Both the position numbers and the translations under genes were made by a program. A stretch of 64,000 nt of DNA from Pseudarthrobacter sp. IC2-21 (GTDB lineage Bacteria; Actinomycetota; Actinomycetes; Actinomycetales; Micrococcaceae), in the NCBI RefSeq assembly GCF_034048115.1, contig NZ_CP139145.1, positions 1,922,001-1,986,000 on the forward strand, written 5' to 3'. The notes under the pieces are model-generated. The model made no database searches. It saw only the letters and a program-made list of their open reading frames with translations, and was not told where the DNA came from. Shown here piece by piece: positions 43,714-51,856 of this stretch. Each line of letters begins with the position of its first letter. Positions within the stretch are counted from its first letter, which is position 1.

Positions 43714-44775
43714 ATGACGCTCAATGGGGAATCACTTCTGGAGGGGCCGCGGGGACGGCGGCTGTGCCTTGAGCTGGCGATGGCGTTGGACCCTGACATC
43801 AGGCTGATGGTCTTCCAGCTTGGCTACGATCTTGATTCGGGCCGTGGAACCTCCCGGGTGCTGCTCACCGCTGTTTCCGCGGACGACGCCGGAGGTCCCC
43901 GGTTCAGTCCGTCACCTGAGGGGGTGGCAGCCGGGCTCGCGGCCTTGGATCTGACCGGGCTTACGGACTCGCTGCTGCAGGAGACCCTTGAGCGATCGGT
44001 TGATTCCGCAAGGTACTGGCAGGAGCCCGACGGCGAGGACGTGCTTGCAGGACTGCCGGTGATCCGTGCGGCCCTGCGGCCCTTGGCCGGGCAGGTCCTT
44101 ATGGCGCCTGGAGTGCAGTGGTGGGACGAGGGCCGCGGCCCCGAACAATGGGCCATCGACTGGCGGTCGGCGGCGGACCCGGCCCCGTTGACGGTGCCGC
44201 GGCCAAGTCTGGCCGAATGGGTGGCGCGGGTACGTGACGGGGAGGAACGGGCGGTGCACGAACTCCCCACCGACCCGTACGCTCCCGTGTCCGGAGGCTG
44301 GTGGTCCGTTCCGCCGGGCCCCCTCCGAACCGTAGGCCGCCTTCCGGCGGGTCTAAACCTCGTGGAGGACTCGCTCGGCTGGGAGGTTGCCTCCACGATT
44401 CCTGTCCGTGGTGCGGGCCGGACGCTCGAGGTCCGGAGCCCGCGGGACTGGACATCCCTGTGCAGTGCGTTTCCGCTCGACGTCACGGCGTCCCGGCGCC
44501 ATGACTGGTTCCGTACCACCGGCCGCGATGGGCGATGGGTGATCCCCGACTGGGAACGCGTGGCGGAGGAGTGGGACGCCGTGCATCTGACGGTCCTGGG
44601 CTACCTCAGCGGGGCAGGGCGCGCGCTTCCGGTCAGCCCCGGCACGGCCACCGTCATCGCGGGCTGGGACCCGGACAGCACCATCTGGTTGACGGATGCG
44701 GCCCGTGTGGAAGCTGGCCCGGCGGAGTCCTGGGTCCAGGAGTCCCAGGACCGGTCCTGGCACCAGACGCATTAG
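43714..44775 (+). CDS. Hypothetical protein, function unknown
   Basis: I do not recognise this 353-residue soluble protein. It has no signal peptide or membrane segment and is acidic, rich in Trp (for example QWWDEGRGPEQWAIDWRSA and GWWSVPPGPL). It ends with a beta-rich part containing WDAVHLTVLGYLSG and WDPDSTIWLTDAARV. Codon use resembles the neighbours, and the reading frame carries coherent protein throughout. ATG 43714 follows GAGGAT by 6 bases, which could be read as a ribosome-binding site or a degenerate -10. The frame upstream of it overlaps yciO antisense. Confidence 0.6.
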   Translation: MTLNGESLLEGPRGRRLCLELAMALDPDIRLMVFQLGYDLDSGRGTSRVLLTAVSADDAGGPRFSPSPEGVAAGLAALDLTGLTDSLLQETLERSVDSARYWQEPDGEDVLAGLPVIRAALRPLAGQVLMAPGVQWWDEGRGPEQWAIDWRSAADPAPLTVPRPSLAEWVARVRDGEERAVHELPTDPYAPVSGGWWSVPPGPLRTVGRLPAGLNLVEDSLGWEVASTIPVRGAGRTLEVRSPRDWTSLCSAFPLDVTASRRHDWFRTTGRDGRWVIPDWERVAEEWDAVHLTVLGYLSGAGRALPVSPGTATVIAGWDPDSTIWLTDAARVEAGPAESWVQESQDRSWHQTH

Positions 44776-44876
44776 AGTCTGCAGGCCTGCTCAGCCCTCT
44801 TCAAAGGTAGTTGGAATTGCGGCAGGATGGGGACTGTTCCAACACCTATCCGCCCAGTCTGCAAGGAGAACCCGCC

Positions 44877-45314
44877 ATGCCTACGACCCTCAATCCGTAC
44901 CTTGGTTTCCGTGACAATGCGCGGGAGGCCATGACCTTCTATCACTCGGTATTCGGCGGCGACCTGGCCCTCAGCACCTTTGGGGAGTTCCATGCGAGCG
45001 ACGATCCTGCCGAAAAGGACAAGATCATGCACGGCATGCTGACCACCCCCGGCGGCCTGGTCCTAATGGGGTCTGATACACCCAACAGCATGGACTACAC
45101 ACCCGGCAGCACCATTTCAGTTTCGCTGAGCGGCGATGACGAGGCGGAACTGCGCGGCTACTGGGACAAGCTCTCGGGGGAGGGCGGGACCGTGACTGTT
45201 CCGCTGGAACCCGCGCCCTGGGGCGACATGTTCGGCATGTGCACTGACCGGTTCGGGACCGCCTGGCTGGTCAACGTCAACGGTGCCGGTGAGGCCGCAG
45301 CCCCTTCGTCCTAG
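44877..45314 (+). CDS. VOC family protein (PhnB/glyoxalase-like)
   Basis: This 145-residue single-domain protein of the vicinal oxygen chelate superfamily has PYLGFRDNAREAMTFYHSVFGG at the front. The central part is DKIMHGMLTTPGGLVLMGSD, and it ends with PWGDMFGMCTDRFGTAWLVN, as in PhnB-type proteins. The reaction is unknown. AAGGAGAA lies about 9 bases before the ATG at 44877. A strong terminator follows at 45342-45373, making this the last gene of its transcript. Confidence 0.83.
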   Translation: MPTTLNPYLGFRDNAREAMTFYHSVFGGDLALSTFGEFHASDDPAEKDKIMHGMLTTPGGLVLMGSDTPNSMDYTPGSTISVSLSGDDEAELRGYWDKLSGEGGTVTVPLEPAPWGDMFGMCTDRFGTAWLVNVNGAGEAAAPSS

Positions 45315-45341
45315 CAGCGCCAAACGAGTACGGCACAAACA

Positions 45342-45373
45342 CGTAAGGCCCCCTCTGTTGAGGGGGCCTTACG
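45342..45373. terminator. Bidirectional hairpin terminator
   Basis: A perfect 14-bp stem (45342-45355 with 45360-45373) with the loop TGTT lies between the VOC gene and the converging end of the gentisate gene cluster, so it can stop transcription from both sides. Confidence 0.8.
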
Positions 45374-45388
45374 CGGTGGTACCTGGAG

Positions 45389-46147
45389 CTAGATCCATTT
45401 CGGAGCGGCTGGCACGGTGTCCAGGGGCGCTCCGTTTTGGGTGGCGGTGACGCCGTCGGTTCCCCGGCCGGTCGCCCACCGGGCCACGCCGGCCAGCGGA
45501 CCGGAGATCACCAGGGGAGCGTCCGGGCCGGCACTGCCGAATTCAAGCTCCGGTTGCCGGCCGGTGACCTTGAGGAGGAGCCCCGTGTCGGTGCCCCGGG
45601 TCTTCCACGCTCCGGTGATGTCTTTGAGCAGGCGTTCGAGCACCGGTGCCGGGATGTCGGAAAAGGTCGCCCCGTTGTTCAGGTCCACGGCGTGGGTCCA
45701 GACCTCGCGGGTGCGCATCCAGACTGTTTCCTCGGCGGGGACAATGCGGCCCTGGGCGGTCTTGACTTTGTGGTGCCAGGCGTCAGCAGGCAGATCGCGC
45801 CATTCGACGTTCAGGTGCACGGCGGAGTGGTCAAAGAGGTGCCGCAACGCGATCGCAGGGAGGGTGGCCCCGAAATTGATTTCGTGGTCGCGGATCTCCG
45901 TGGACGCGTACATGGGTGTTTCCACCCCGGTGGCCGCCCACTCAATCAGCCTGGCGATGGCGCGGGCGTTGTAGCCGATGTGCGCGGTGACATGGCGGCG
46001 GGACCAGCCCGGCAGCAACGAGGGGCCGTCGAGGTCCGCGTCGGAAAGCTCGTTGAGCTTGCGCGCGAAGAACGCGGTCCCACGCCGGGCCTGCAGCAGC
46101 GATTCGAGCAGCTGCGGGTCCGACGTTTGGTCGTGGCGCGCGACCAT
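45389..46147 (-). CDS. Mycothiol-dependent maleylpyruvate isomerase
   Basis: This 252-residue DinB-fold enzyme converts maleylpyruvate to fumarylpyruvate, using mycothiol, in the gentisate pathway. The N-terminal signature LLPGWSRRHVTAHIGYNARA carries a metal-binding His, and MRTREVWTHAVDL carries the Glu and second His. The C-terminal part is the MDMPI C-domain. It is the last gene of a minus-strand unit (dioxygenase, hydrolase, isomerase), and its start overlaps the hydrolase stop (TGATG). Mycothiol dependence is family knowledge and fits an actinobacterium. Confidence 0.88.
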   Translation of the reverse strand: MVARHDQTSDPQLLESLLQARRGTAFFARKLNELSDADLDGPSLLPGWSRRHVTAHIGYNARAIARLIEWAATGVETPMYASTEIRDHEINFGATLPAIALRHLFDHSAVHLNVEWRDLPADAWHHKVKTAQGRIVPAEETVWMRTREVWTHAVDLNNGATFSDIPAPVLERLLKDITGAWKTRGTDTGLLLKVTGRQPELEFGSAGPDAPLVISGPLAGVARWATGRGTDGVTATQNGAPLDTVPAAPKWI

Positions 46148-46968
46148 CAGGCTTCCTTGACCACGCGGTTGTTCAGCTGGCCCAGGCCCTCAATGGTGGT
46201 GACCAGGAGCTGGCCTTCCTGCAGGTACCGCTTCGGGTCCTGGGCGTGGCCCACGCCGCCGGGGGTGCCGGTGGCAATAACGTCGCCGGGGTTCAGGGTG
46301 ATGATGGTGGAGATGTAGGACACCAGGAACTCCGGGGTGAAGACGACGTCGTTGGTCGGGGTGGACTGCTGGACTTCACCATCGACGGCGGTGGTCATGA
46401 GGCCGCCGCTGAACTCGTCCTTGGTGACCAGGGCGGGGCCGAACGGGGTGGACTTCTCCCAGGTCTTGCCCTGCAGCCACTGGATGGTGCGGAACTGGTA
46501 GTCGCGCATGGACACGTCGTTCAGGACGGCGTAGCCGGCGATGTGGTCGGCGGCGTCGGCTTCGGAAATCCGGCGGCCCTTCTTGCCGATCACGACGGCG
46601 AGCTCGGACTCCCAGTCGACCGTGTCGGATTCCTGCGGCAGGGCCAGGTCATCGTTCGGGCCGATCAGGGATTCCTGGTACTTGGCGAACAGGGTGGGGA
46701 ACTCGGGAACTTCCCGGCCCATTTCCTTGATGTGGTTGCGGTAGTTGTGGCCCACGCAGATGATCTTGCCCGGTGCGGGGACAACGGCCTCAAGGTCGGC
46801 GCCGTCGAGCGGGTGGGTGGCCCCGGATGCGGCCTGCGCGATGGACTCCCAGTTGGTGTCTTTCAGGAGCGCTCCGACGTCGGAGAACCCGTCGATTTCG
46901 GTCAGGGTGTCGCCGTCCTGGCGGACAGCCTTCGTGCCTTCAGCGGTACGGAGGGTGAGGAGTTTCAT
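46147..46968 (-). CDS. Fumarylpyruvate hydrolase (FAH family)
   Basis: This 273-residue protein of the fumarylacetoacetate hydrolase family should split fumarylpyruvate into fumarate and pyruvate. The FAH signatures are ICVGHNYRNHIKEMGREVPEFPTLFAKY, metal-ligand stretch DTVDWESELAVVIGK, and NPGDVIATGTPGGVGHAQ. The position between the gentisate dioxygenase gene (4-base overlap, ATGA) and the isomerase gene (TGATG overlap) makes this substrate far more likely than other FAH substrates. All three genes are translationally coupled. Confidence 0.9.
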   Translation of the reverse strand: MKLLTLRTAEGTKAVRQDGDTLTEIDGFSDVGALLKDTNWESIAQAASGATHPLDGADLEAVVPAPGKIICVGHNYRNHIKEMGREVPEFPTLFAKYQESLIGPNDDLALPQESDTVDWESELAVVIGKKGRRISEADAADHIAGYAVLNDVSMRDYQFRTIQWLQGKTWEKSTPFGPALVTKDEFSGGLMTTAVDGEVQQSTPTNDVVFTPEFLVSYISTIITLNPGDVIATGTPGGVGHAQDPKRYLQEGQLLVTTIEGLGQLNNRVVKEA

Positions 46969-48098
46969 GCGTTCTTGCGTCCTTCGGTGTAGGTGCGGTT
47001 AAAGTTCAGCCGTTCAAAAATTGGGGCGTCGCTGAATCGGAACAGATCGAATTCCGTCTCTGCCTGCAGGGACCATTCCGTCCAGGACGGGACCACAAAC
47101 AGGTCGCCCTTGTCCAGGGTCCTGGTCTCGCCGTTCAGGACTACACTGCCACGGCCCTCGAAGACCTGCCAGACGCTGGAGCCGACCTCATGCAGGGGTT
47201 CGGTGGACGCGCCGGCCCGGAAGCGGTGGAATTCGGCCCGGATGGTGGGCATCACGTCGCCGCCAGTGGTCGGGTTGGTGTAGCGGACGGCAGCATGGCC
47301 CTGGGACACGGTGGCCGGGTGGCCCTCGTCTTCGAGGAGGAGCTGCTCGCGGAGGGCGGCGTCGGTGTACTTCCACCGGTACGCGGCGATGGGGGAGCTG
47401 GTGGTGTCATCCAGGCCCGAGAGGGGGCGCAGGCCGGGGTGGGCCCAGAGCCGCTCGGAGCGGGAGATGTCCGGGGTCGCCTCGTCCGTGACGCGCTCGG
47501 TGCCGAACTCGAAGAAGCCGGCATCGGCGTAGTGCACAAACGGGATATCCAGGCCGTCAATCCAGGCCATCGGCTCGTCGGTGTCGTTGTGGTGGCCGTG
47601 GAAGTTCCAGCCCGGAGTGAGCAGGAAATCTCCGCGGGACATCCGCACCGGATCCCCGTTCACCACGGTCCAGACGCCCTCGCCCTCAACCACGAAGCGG
47701 AACGCGTTCTGGGAGTGGCGGTGCTCCGGGGCGGTCTCGCGGGCGCCGAGGTACTGAATGGCGGCCCACAGCGTCGGGGTGGCGTAGGCGGTGCCGGCCA
47801 GGCCCGGGTTGGCGAGGGCGATTGCGCGGCGTTCCCCGCCACGGCCCACGGGGACCAGATCCCCGGCACGGGCGGCGAGGGGGTACAGGTCACTCCACCG
47901 CCAAACGTGCGGCACAGCCTTGGGCGACGGCACCATCGGCATCAGGTCCGCGATCTGGGTCCACAGCGGGATCAGGTTCTCGCGGTCGAAATCCTTGTAC
48001 AGCTTGGCGAGCTCCGCGGCCTCTTCGGGCGTCGGCTCAGGCACGGTGTGCCCCGCGGCTACTGATTCGTGGGTCGTGTTCTCGGCGCTGATGGACAC
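46965..48098 (-). CDS. Gentisate 1,2-dioxygenase
   Basis: This 377-residue bicupin ring-cleavage enzyme converts gentisate to maleylpyruvate with Fe(II). The N-terminal cupin has the metal-binding pair in APEHRHSQNAFRFVVEG and the motif GDFLLTPGWNFHGHHN. A second cupin is seen in VFEGRGSVVLNGETRTLDKGDLFVVPSW. GTG 48098 is chosen because AAAGGAGG lies 5 bases before it; a TTG 7 codons upstream would put that site inside the gene. It is first in the catabolic unit, and a palindrome at 48175-48191 lies 77 bases upstream. Confidence 0.92.
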   Translation of the reverse strand: MSISAENTTHESVAAGHTVPEPTPEEAAELAKLYKDFDRENLIPLWTQIADLMPMVPSPKAVPHVWRWSDLYPLAARAGDLVPVGRGGERRAIALANPGLAGTAYATPTLWAAIQYLGARETAPEHRHSQNAFRFVVEGEGVWTVVNGDPVRMSRGDFLLTPGWNFHGHHNDTDEPMAWIDGLDIPFVHYADAGFFEFGTERVTDEATPDISRSERLWAHPGLRPLSGLDDTTSSPIAAYRWKYTDAALREQLLLEDEGHPATVSQGHAAVRYTNPTTGGDVMPTIRAEFHRFRAGASTEPLHEVGSSVWQVFEGRGSVVLNGETRTLDKGDLFVVPSWTEWSLQAETEFDLFRFSDAPIFERLNFNRTYTEGRKNA

Positions 48099-48174
48099 GT
48101 CGGCCTCCTTTAAGGTCAAAACACTATTTCTGCGTAGTCAGACTCTACGGATCCGGCGTTGTGACCCCCAACAT

Positions 48175-48191
48175 ATTCTGCCAGTCAGAAT
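48175..48191. promoter_or_regulatory. IclR operator candidate, catabolic operon side
   Basis: ATTCTG (48175-48180), 5 bases, CAGAAT (48186-48191) form a near-perfect palindrome between the IclR gene stop and the gentisate dioxygenase start. A matching TTCTG-N5-CAGAA site lies at 49053-49069. A related half-match with 6-base spacing (TTCTG-N6-CAGA, 48128-48142) is nearer the operon start. Confidence 0.6.
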
Positions 48192-48215
48192 TAGTGCCGG
48201 AGGGAGGATCCGTCG

Positions 48216-49061
48216 TCAGTCCGCGTCGGCCGGATTGGCGGCGATGTCAATCTCCAGCTGCCGGCAGGTTTCCCGCAGGGCCGGGACGAGTCCGGCGTCA
48301 AAAACCTTGCGGAAACGCGTGGCGGGAGTGGCGACGCTCAGGGCGCCGACAACGTGGCCGTGCCGGTTGTGCAGGGCCATGCCCAAAGCGCTGACGCCCT
48401 CCTCCGTGCCTTCGAAATTGGCGGCGAAGCCGTTGGCGCGGATGGTATCAAGTTCCCGCAGGAACGCCGGGTAGTCCTCGGCGGCAATGGTGTCGCCGCC
48501 GATCTCCGCGTTGTTGCTGCGGAACAGCTGGTCAATCAGGGGGCCTTCGAGTTCCGCCAGCATCACTTTCCCGCCGGAGGTTTTGTCCGCCGGCATCACC
48601 GTCCCCTGCCGGTCGCCGATCCGCAAGACATTGTTTCCCTCCACGGTGGCCAGGAAACGCACCTTGGTTCCCACGCGGACCATCAGGTTGACCGTCTCGT
48701 TGAGGCGGGCGGAGAGCAGCTCCATATGCGGCTGGGCAAGGCTGCGGAGCAGGCGGGACCAGCTCAGCCCGGCCGGGCCCACCCCCATGGCCGGCCCGGG
48801 AACGTACCGCCGGGTCTCATCCTGGATCGCGAACCCCCGGTACACCAGCATGGCCAGCAGGCGGTGAGCGGTTGACGGCGCCACACCCAGCTCCTCGGCG
48901 GCGTCCTTCAGGCGCAAGGTCCCGCCGTCGCGCAGCAGCTGCAGCAGCAGCAGCGCGTTATCCACCGCCTCGATGGAATAGGTGGGCCGCTTTTGCAGCG
49001 GCTTCCTGGCTGACCGGGCAGCCGGACTGGACGCCGGGCGTGGGGGTGGGTTGTTCTGCAC
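48216..49061 (-). CDS. IclR family regulator of the gentisate cluster
   Basis: This 281-residue IclR protein has an N-terminal winged helix (LKDAAEELGVAPSTAHRLLAMLVYRGF, about residues 55-80) and a C-terminal effector domain (VMPADKTSGGKVMLAELEG, EGVSALGMALHNRHGHVVGAL). It lies between the two halves of the 3-hydroxybenzoate cluster and should control them. GTG 49061 is preferred: TACAAT ends 6 bases upstream (minus strand), which also places the operator at 49053-49069 over the transcription start. ATG 49097 is the alternative, but it has no ribosome-binding site and would lie 12 bases from the divergent MFS start. Confidence 0.82.
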   Translation of the reverse strand: MQNNPPPRPASSPAARSARKPLQKRPTYSIEAVDNALLLLQLLRDGGTLRLKDAAEELGVAPSTAHRLLAMLVYRGFAIQDETRRYVPGPAMGVGPAGLSWSRLLRSLAQPHMELLSARLNETVNLMVRVGTKVRFLATVEGNNVLRIGDRQGTVMPADKTSGGKVMLAELEGPLIDQLFRSNNAEIGGDTIAAEDYPAFLRELDTIRANGFAANFEGTEEGVSALGMALHNRHGHVVGALSVATPATRFRKVFDAGLVPALRETCRQLEIDIAANPADAD

Positions 49062-49069
49062 ATCAGAAT
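49053..49069. promoter_or_regulatory. IclR operator candidate between IclR and MFS genes
   Basis: GTTCTG (49053-49058), 5 bases, CAGAAT (49064-49069) match the palindrome at 48175-48191. The site overlaps the predicted IclR -10 (TACAAT, minus strand 49073-49068) and lies 41 bases before the MFS start, so it could serve autoregulation and control of transport genes. Confidence 0.6.
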
Positions 49070-49109
49070 TGTATTGTGGTTCATCTTCGCGTGCCATGAC
49101 AGTAGTGGG

Positions 49110-50459
49110 ATGAATCACACACTTCCCGCTGCAGTGCCGCAACGGCCTTCGCCGGGGGCCGCCGGCCAACCCGCCGCTGACGGTCCTGCCGCACGGTTCT
49201 CCAAAGGTTCGGCCGCCGCCGTCCTCGTCTGCTGGCTTCTGGTGGTCTTCGATGGGTATGACCTCATCGTCTACGGCACGGTCCAGTCGTCCCTTATTTC
49301 CGAGACCGGTTGGGGCCTGACCAAGGCCACCGCCGGAACCATCGGGTCCATGGCGTTCGTTGGCATGATGATCGGGGCCATTTTCGCCGGGCGGATGGCC
49401 GACTCATGGGGCCGCCGCCGCACCATCCTTGGTTGCGCCGTGGTCTTCTCGGTCTTCACGGTGCTCTGCGCCTTCGCCCCGAACGCGGCGATCTTCGGTA
49501 TCCTCCGGCTCCTGGCCGGCATCGGACTCGGCGGCCTCGTTCCCTCTGCAAACGCCTTGGTCGCAGAGCTGGTCCCGGCCCGGTGGCGGTCCATCATCGC
49601 CACTCTGATGATGTCCGGTGTTCCGATCGGCGGATCCATTGCCGCCCTCGTCGGGATCCAGCTGATCCCCGCCTTCGGCTGGGAAGCGATGTTCCTGGTG
49701 GCCATCCTGGCCCTCGTGATTGTGGTGCCGCTGGGTCTGAAGTACCTTCCGGAGACCCTCGCCCCGGTCAGCGCAGCAGAGAAGGCGGCCCGCAAGGCCG
49801 CGGGCAAGGGCTCACACCATCAGCCCGCCGGTTTCTCCTCGCTGCTCCGTGCCCCGTACCTGGGCATCAGCCTGCTGTTCGCAGTCGCAACCATCGCCAC
49901 TCTCTTTGCCTGGTACGGGCTGGGTACCTGGTTGCCGAACCTCATGCAGCTTGCTGGTTACAACCTTGGTTCGGCGCTGACCTTCGCCCTGGCGCTGAAC
50001 CTCGGCGCCGTGGCCGGTTCGGTGATCACCGCCTGGGCCGGAACCCGGTTCGGGCCCATCCCCACCGCCATCGCCGCAGCCGGTGTCGCCGCCGCCGCGC
50101 TGGTGGTCCTGGTTACGGGTCCGCCCGTCACGGTCGTGTACCTCATGCTGGTTCTCGCCGGCGTCGGAACGCACGGCACCCAGTGCCTGATCATCGCCGC
50201 AGTCGCCAGCCACTATCCCGGACACTTGCGCGGAACAGCTCTCGGCTGGGCCCTCGGGACCGGACGCATCGGTGCCGTCGCGGCCCCCCAGATCGGTGGC
50301 CTCCTGCTGGCTGCCGGGCTGGGCGTCAATTCCAACTTCCTCGCCTTCGCCGGTGCAGCCGCCATTGCTGCGATCCTGCTCGCCGCCGTCGGCATCAATC
50401 TCAAATCAAAACTCGCAACATCTCAACTCGCTACATCTCAAGGAGCAAACAATGTCTGA
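49110..50459 (+). CDS. Aromatic acid:H+ symporter (AAHS-type MFS transporter)
   Basis: This 449-residue protein with about twelve membrane helices matches the aromatic acid:H+ symporter family. The first helix holds the substrate-linked motif FDGYDLIVYGTV, the helix 2-3 loop is GRMADSWGRRRTILG, and the 8-9 region has GTRFGPIPTAIA. It probably imports 3-hydroxybenzoate or gentisate. The C-terminal tail has the repeat LATSQLATSQ from a 15-bp duplication (50412-50441). Its stop overlaps the hydroxylase gene by 8 bases, so both are on one transcript. No strong ribosome-binding site precedes the ATG. Confidence 0.88.
   Translation: MNHTLPAAVPQRPSPGAAGQPAADGPAARFSKGSAAAVLVCWLLVVFDGYDLIVYGTVQSSLISETGWGLTKATAGTIGSMAFVGMMIGAIFAGRMADSWGRRRTILGCAVVFSVFTVLCAFAPNAAIFGILRLLAGIGLGGLVPSANALVAELVPARWRSIIATLMMSGVPIGGSIAALVGIQLIPAFGWEAMFLVAILALVIVVPLGLKYLPETLAPVSAAEKAARKAAGKGSHHQPAGFSSLLRAPYLGISLLFAVATIATLFAWYGLGTWLPNLMQLAGYNLGSALTFALALNLGAVAGSVITAWAGTRFGPIPTAIAAAGVAAAALVVLVTGPPVTVVYLMLVLAGVGTHGTQCLIIAAVASHYPGHLRGTALGWALGTGRIGAVAAPQIGGLLLAAGLGVNSNFLAFAGAAAIAAILLAAVGINLKSKLATSQLATSQGANNV
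50412..50441 (+). repeat. 15-bp tandem duplication at the MFS 3' end
   Basis: Two 15-bp units (50412-50426 and 50427-50441) differ at one base and encode LATSQ twice at the transporter C-terminus. The second unit runs into the AAGGAG ribosome-binding site of the next gene. Confidence 0.7.
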
Positions 50460-51702
50460 GCACGCCGCATCCACTGATGTCCTCGTCATCGGCGGAGGGA
50501 TGGCCGGGCTGGCCGGAGCCCTCGCACTGCGTGAAAACGGCGCCGAAGTGACCCTGGTAGAGCGGGCGCCTGAGTTCGGTGAGGTCGGCGCAGGGCTGCA
50601 GATGGCCCCCAACGCCTCCCGCATCCTTCAGCGCTGGGGACTCCTGGAAAAGGCCCTCGAGATCGGTGTCCAGCCCAAGCACCTGGTCTTCCGCGACGCG
50701 ATCACCGGTGAAGAACTCACCCGCCAGACCCTCGGCGGCGAATTTGCGGAGCGCTACGGTGCCCCTTATGTCGTGATCCACCGCAGCGATCTGCACCGGA
50801 TCCTGCTTGAGGCCTGCGAGGCTGCGGGCGTCAAGCTCGTCAACGACGTCATGGTCGAAAGCGTTGAAACAGTGAACGGCCGCGGTGTGGCCCACACTGC
50901 CGCAGGCGTTGACTACGAGGCCGACGTGGTGATCGGCGCCGACGGCCTCCGGTCCACCCTCCGCCCCCTCGTGGCCAACGACGAGCCGGTCTCCTCGGCC
51001 TACGTCGCCTACCGCGGCACCGTGCCGATCACCGAGAGCACTCCCAAGGCTGACCTTGAGGATGTCATCGTCTACCTCGGACCGGACTGCCACCTGGTGC
51101 AGTACCCGTTGCGCAAGGGCGAGCTGCTGAACACGGTGGCCGTCTTCAAGTCGCCGTCCTTCGAAGCCGGCGTGGAACAGTACGGCGGGGTGGACGAGCT
51201 TGAAGCCGCCTATAAGGACTGCGTCCCGGCCGTTCAGGAAGCGCTCAAGAACCTCGCCACCGGCATCCGCTGGCCCATGTATGACCGCGACCCGATCGAG
51301 AACTGGATCGCCGGGCGCATGGTGCTGATGGGCGATGCCGCACACCCGATGCTGCAGTACCTGGCGCAGGGTGCCTGCCAGGCCATCGAGGACGCCGCCG
51401 TGCTGCAGGACGCCACCAACGGAACAGTCTTCACTGAAGGCAGCGTCAACCCCGAAGCGTGGGACGCTGCCATCCAGGAGTTCAACGGCCTTCGCGCAGA
51501 ACGCACCGCCCGGGTTCAGCGGACCGCGCGTATCTGGGGTGAGTCCTGGCACGTCTCCGGCCTCGCCCGGACGCTGCGGAACCTGCTGTTCAAGAGCCGC
51601 AAGGACGGGGACTTCCAGTACAACGACTGGCTGTACGGCCAGGACCAGCCCGGCACCCCGGAACGCCGCGAAGCCGCCCGGCCGGCTGCGCTGTCCGTCT
51701 GA
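50452..51702 (+). CDS. FAD-dependent 3-hydroxybenzoate 6-monooxygenase
   Basis: This 416-residue flavoprotein hydroxylase has the FAD-binding GxGxxG (VLVIGGGMAGLAGALAL, then VTLVER), the DG fold motif DVVIGADGLRSTLR, and GRMVLMGDAAHPMLQYLAQG with the second FAD contact. It belongs to the salicylate/3-hydroxybenzoate hydroxylase group. The cluster next door holds a full gentisate pathway, so para-hydroxylation of 3-hydroxybenzoate to gentisate is the likely reaction; salicylate 5-hydroxylation is less likely with this enzyme type. AAGGAG precedes the ATG, which lies inside the MFS gene end. A strong terminator follows. Confidence 0.85.
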   Translation: MSEHAASTDVLVIGGGMAGLAGALALRENGAEVTLVERAPEFGEVGAGLQMAPNASRILQRWGLLEKALEIGVQPKHLVFRDAITGEELTRQTLGGEFAERYGAPYVVIHRSDLHRILLEACEAAGVKLVNDVMVESVETVNGRGVAHTAAGVDYEADVVIGADGLRSTLRPLVANDEPVSSAYVAYRGTVPITESTPKADLEDVIVYLGPDCHLVQYPLRKGELLNTVAVFKSPSFEAGVEQYGGVDELEAAYKDCVPAVQEALKNLATGIRWPMYDRDPIENWIAGRMVLMGDAAHPMLQYLAQGACQAIEDAAVLQDATNGTVFTEGSVNPEAWDAAIQEFNGLRAERTARVQRTARIWGESWHVSGLARTLRNLLFKSRKDGDFQYNDWLYGQDQPGTPERREAARPAALSV

Positions 51703-51773
51703 GCTGAGCTGATCCCCGCGCCGGCGGGGCCTGCCGCGCCGGACCCGTCCGGGCAGGTCAGAGACCCTTGAGC

Positions 51774-51814
51774 AGGGGCTGCACGCAATGCGAACATTGT
51801 TGCGTGCAGCCCCT
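51774..51814 (+). terminator. Strong hairpin terminator after the hydroxylase gene
   Basis: A perfect 15-bp stem (51774-51788 with 51800-51814) with an 11-base loop, followed by a T-rich stretch, lies 71 bases after the hydroxylase stop. It ends the MFS-hydroxylase transcript and sets the next gene's start downstream. Confidence 0.8.
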
Positions 51815-51856
51815 TCTGCATTTAAGCGCACGCCAGGCATCCAACGTCCGGCCGGG

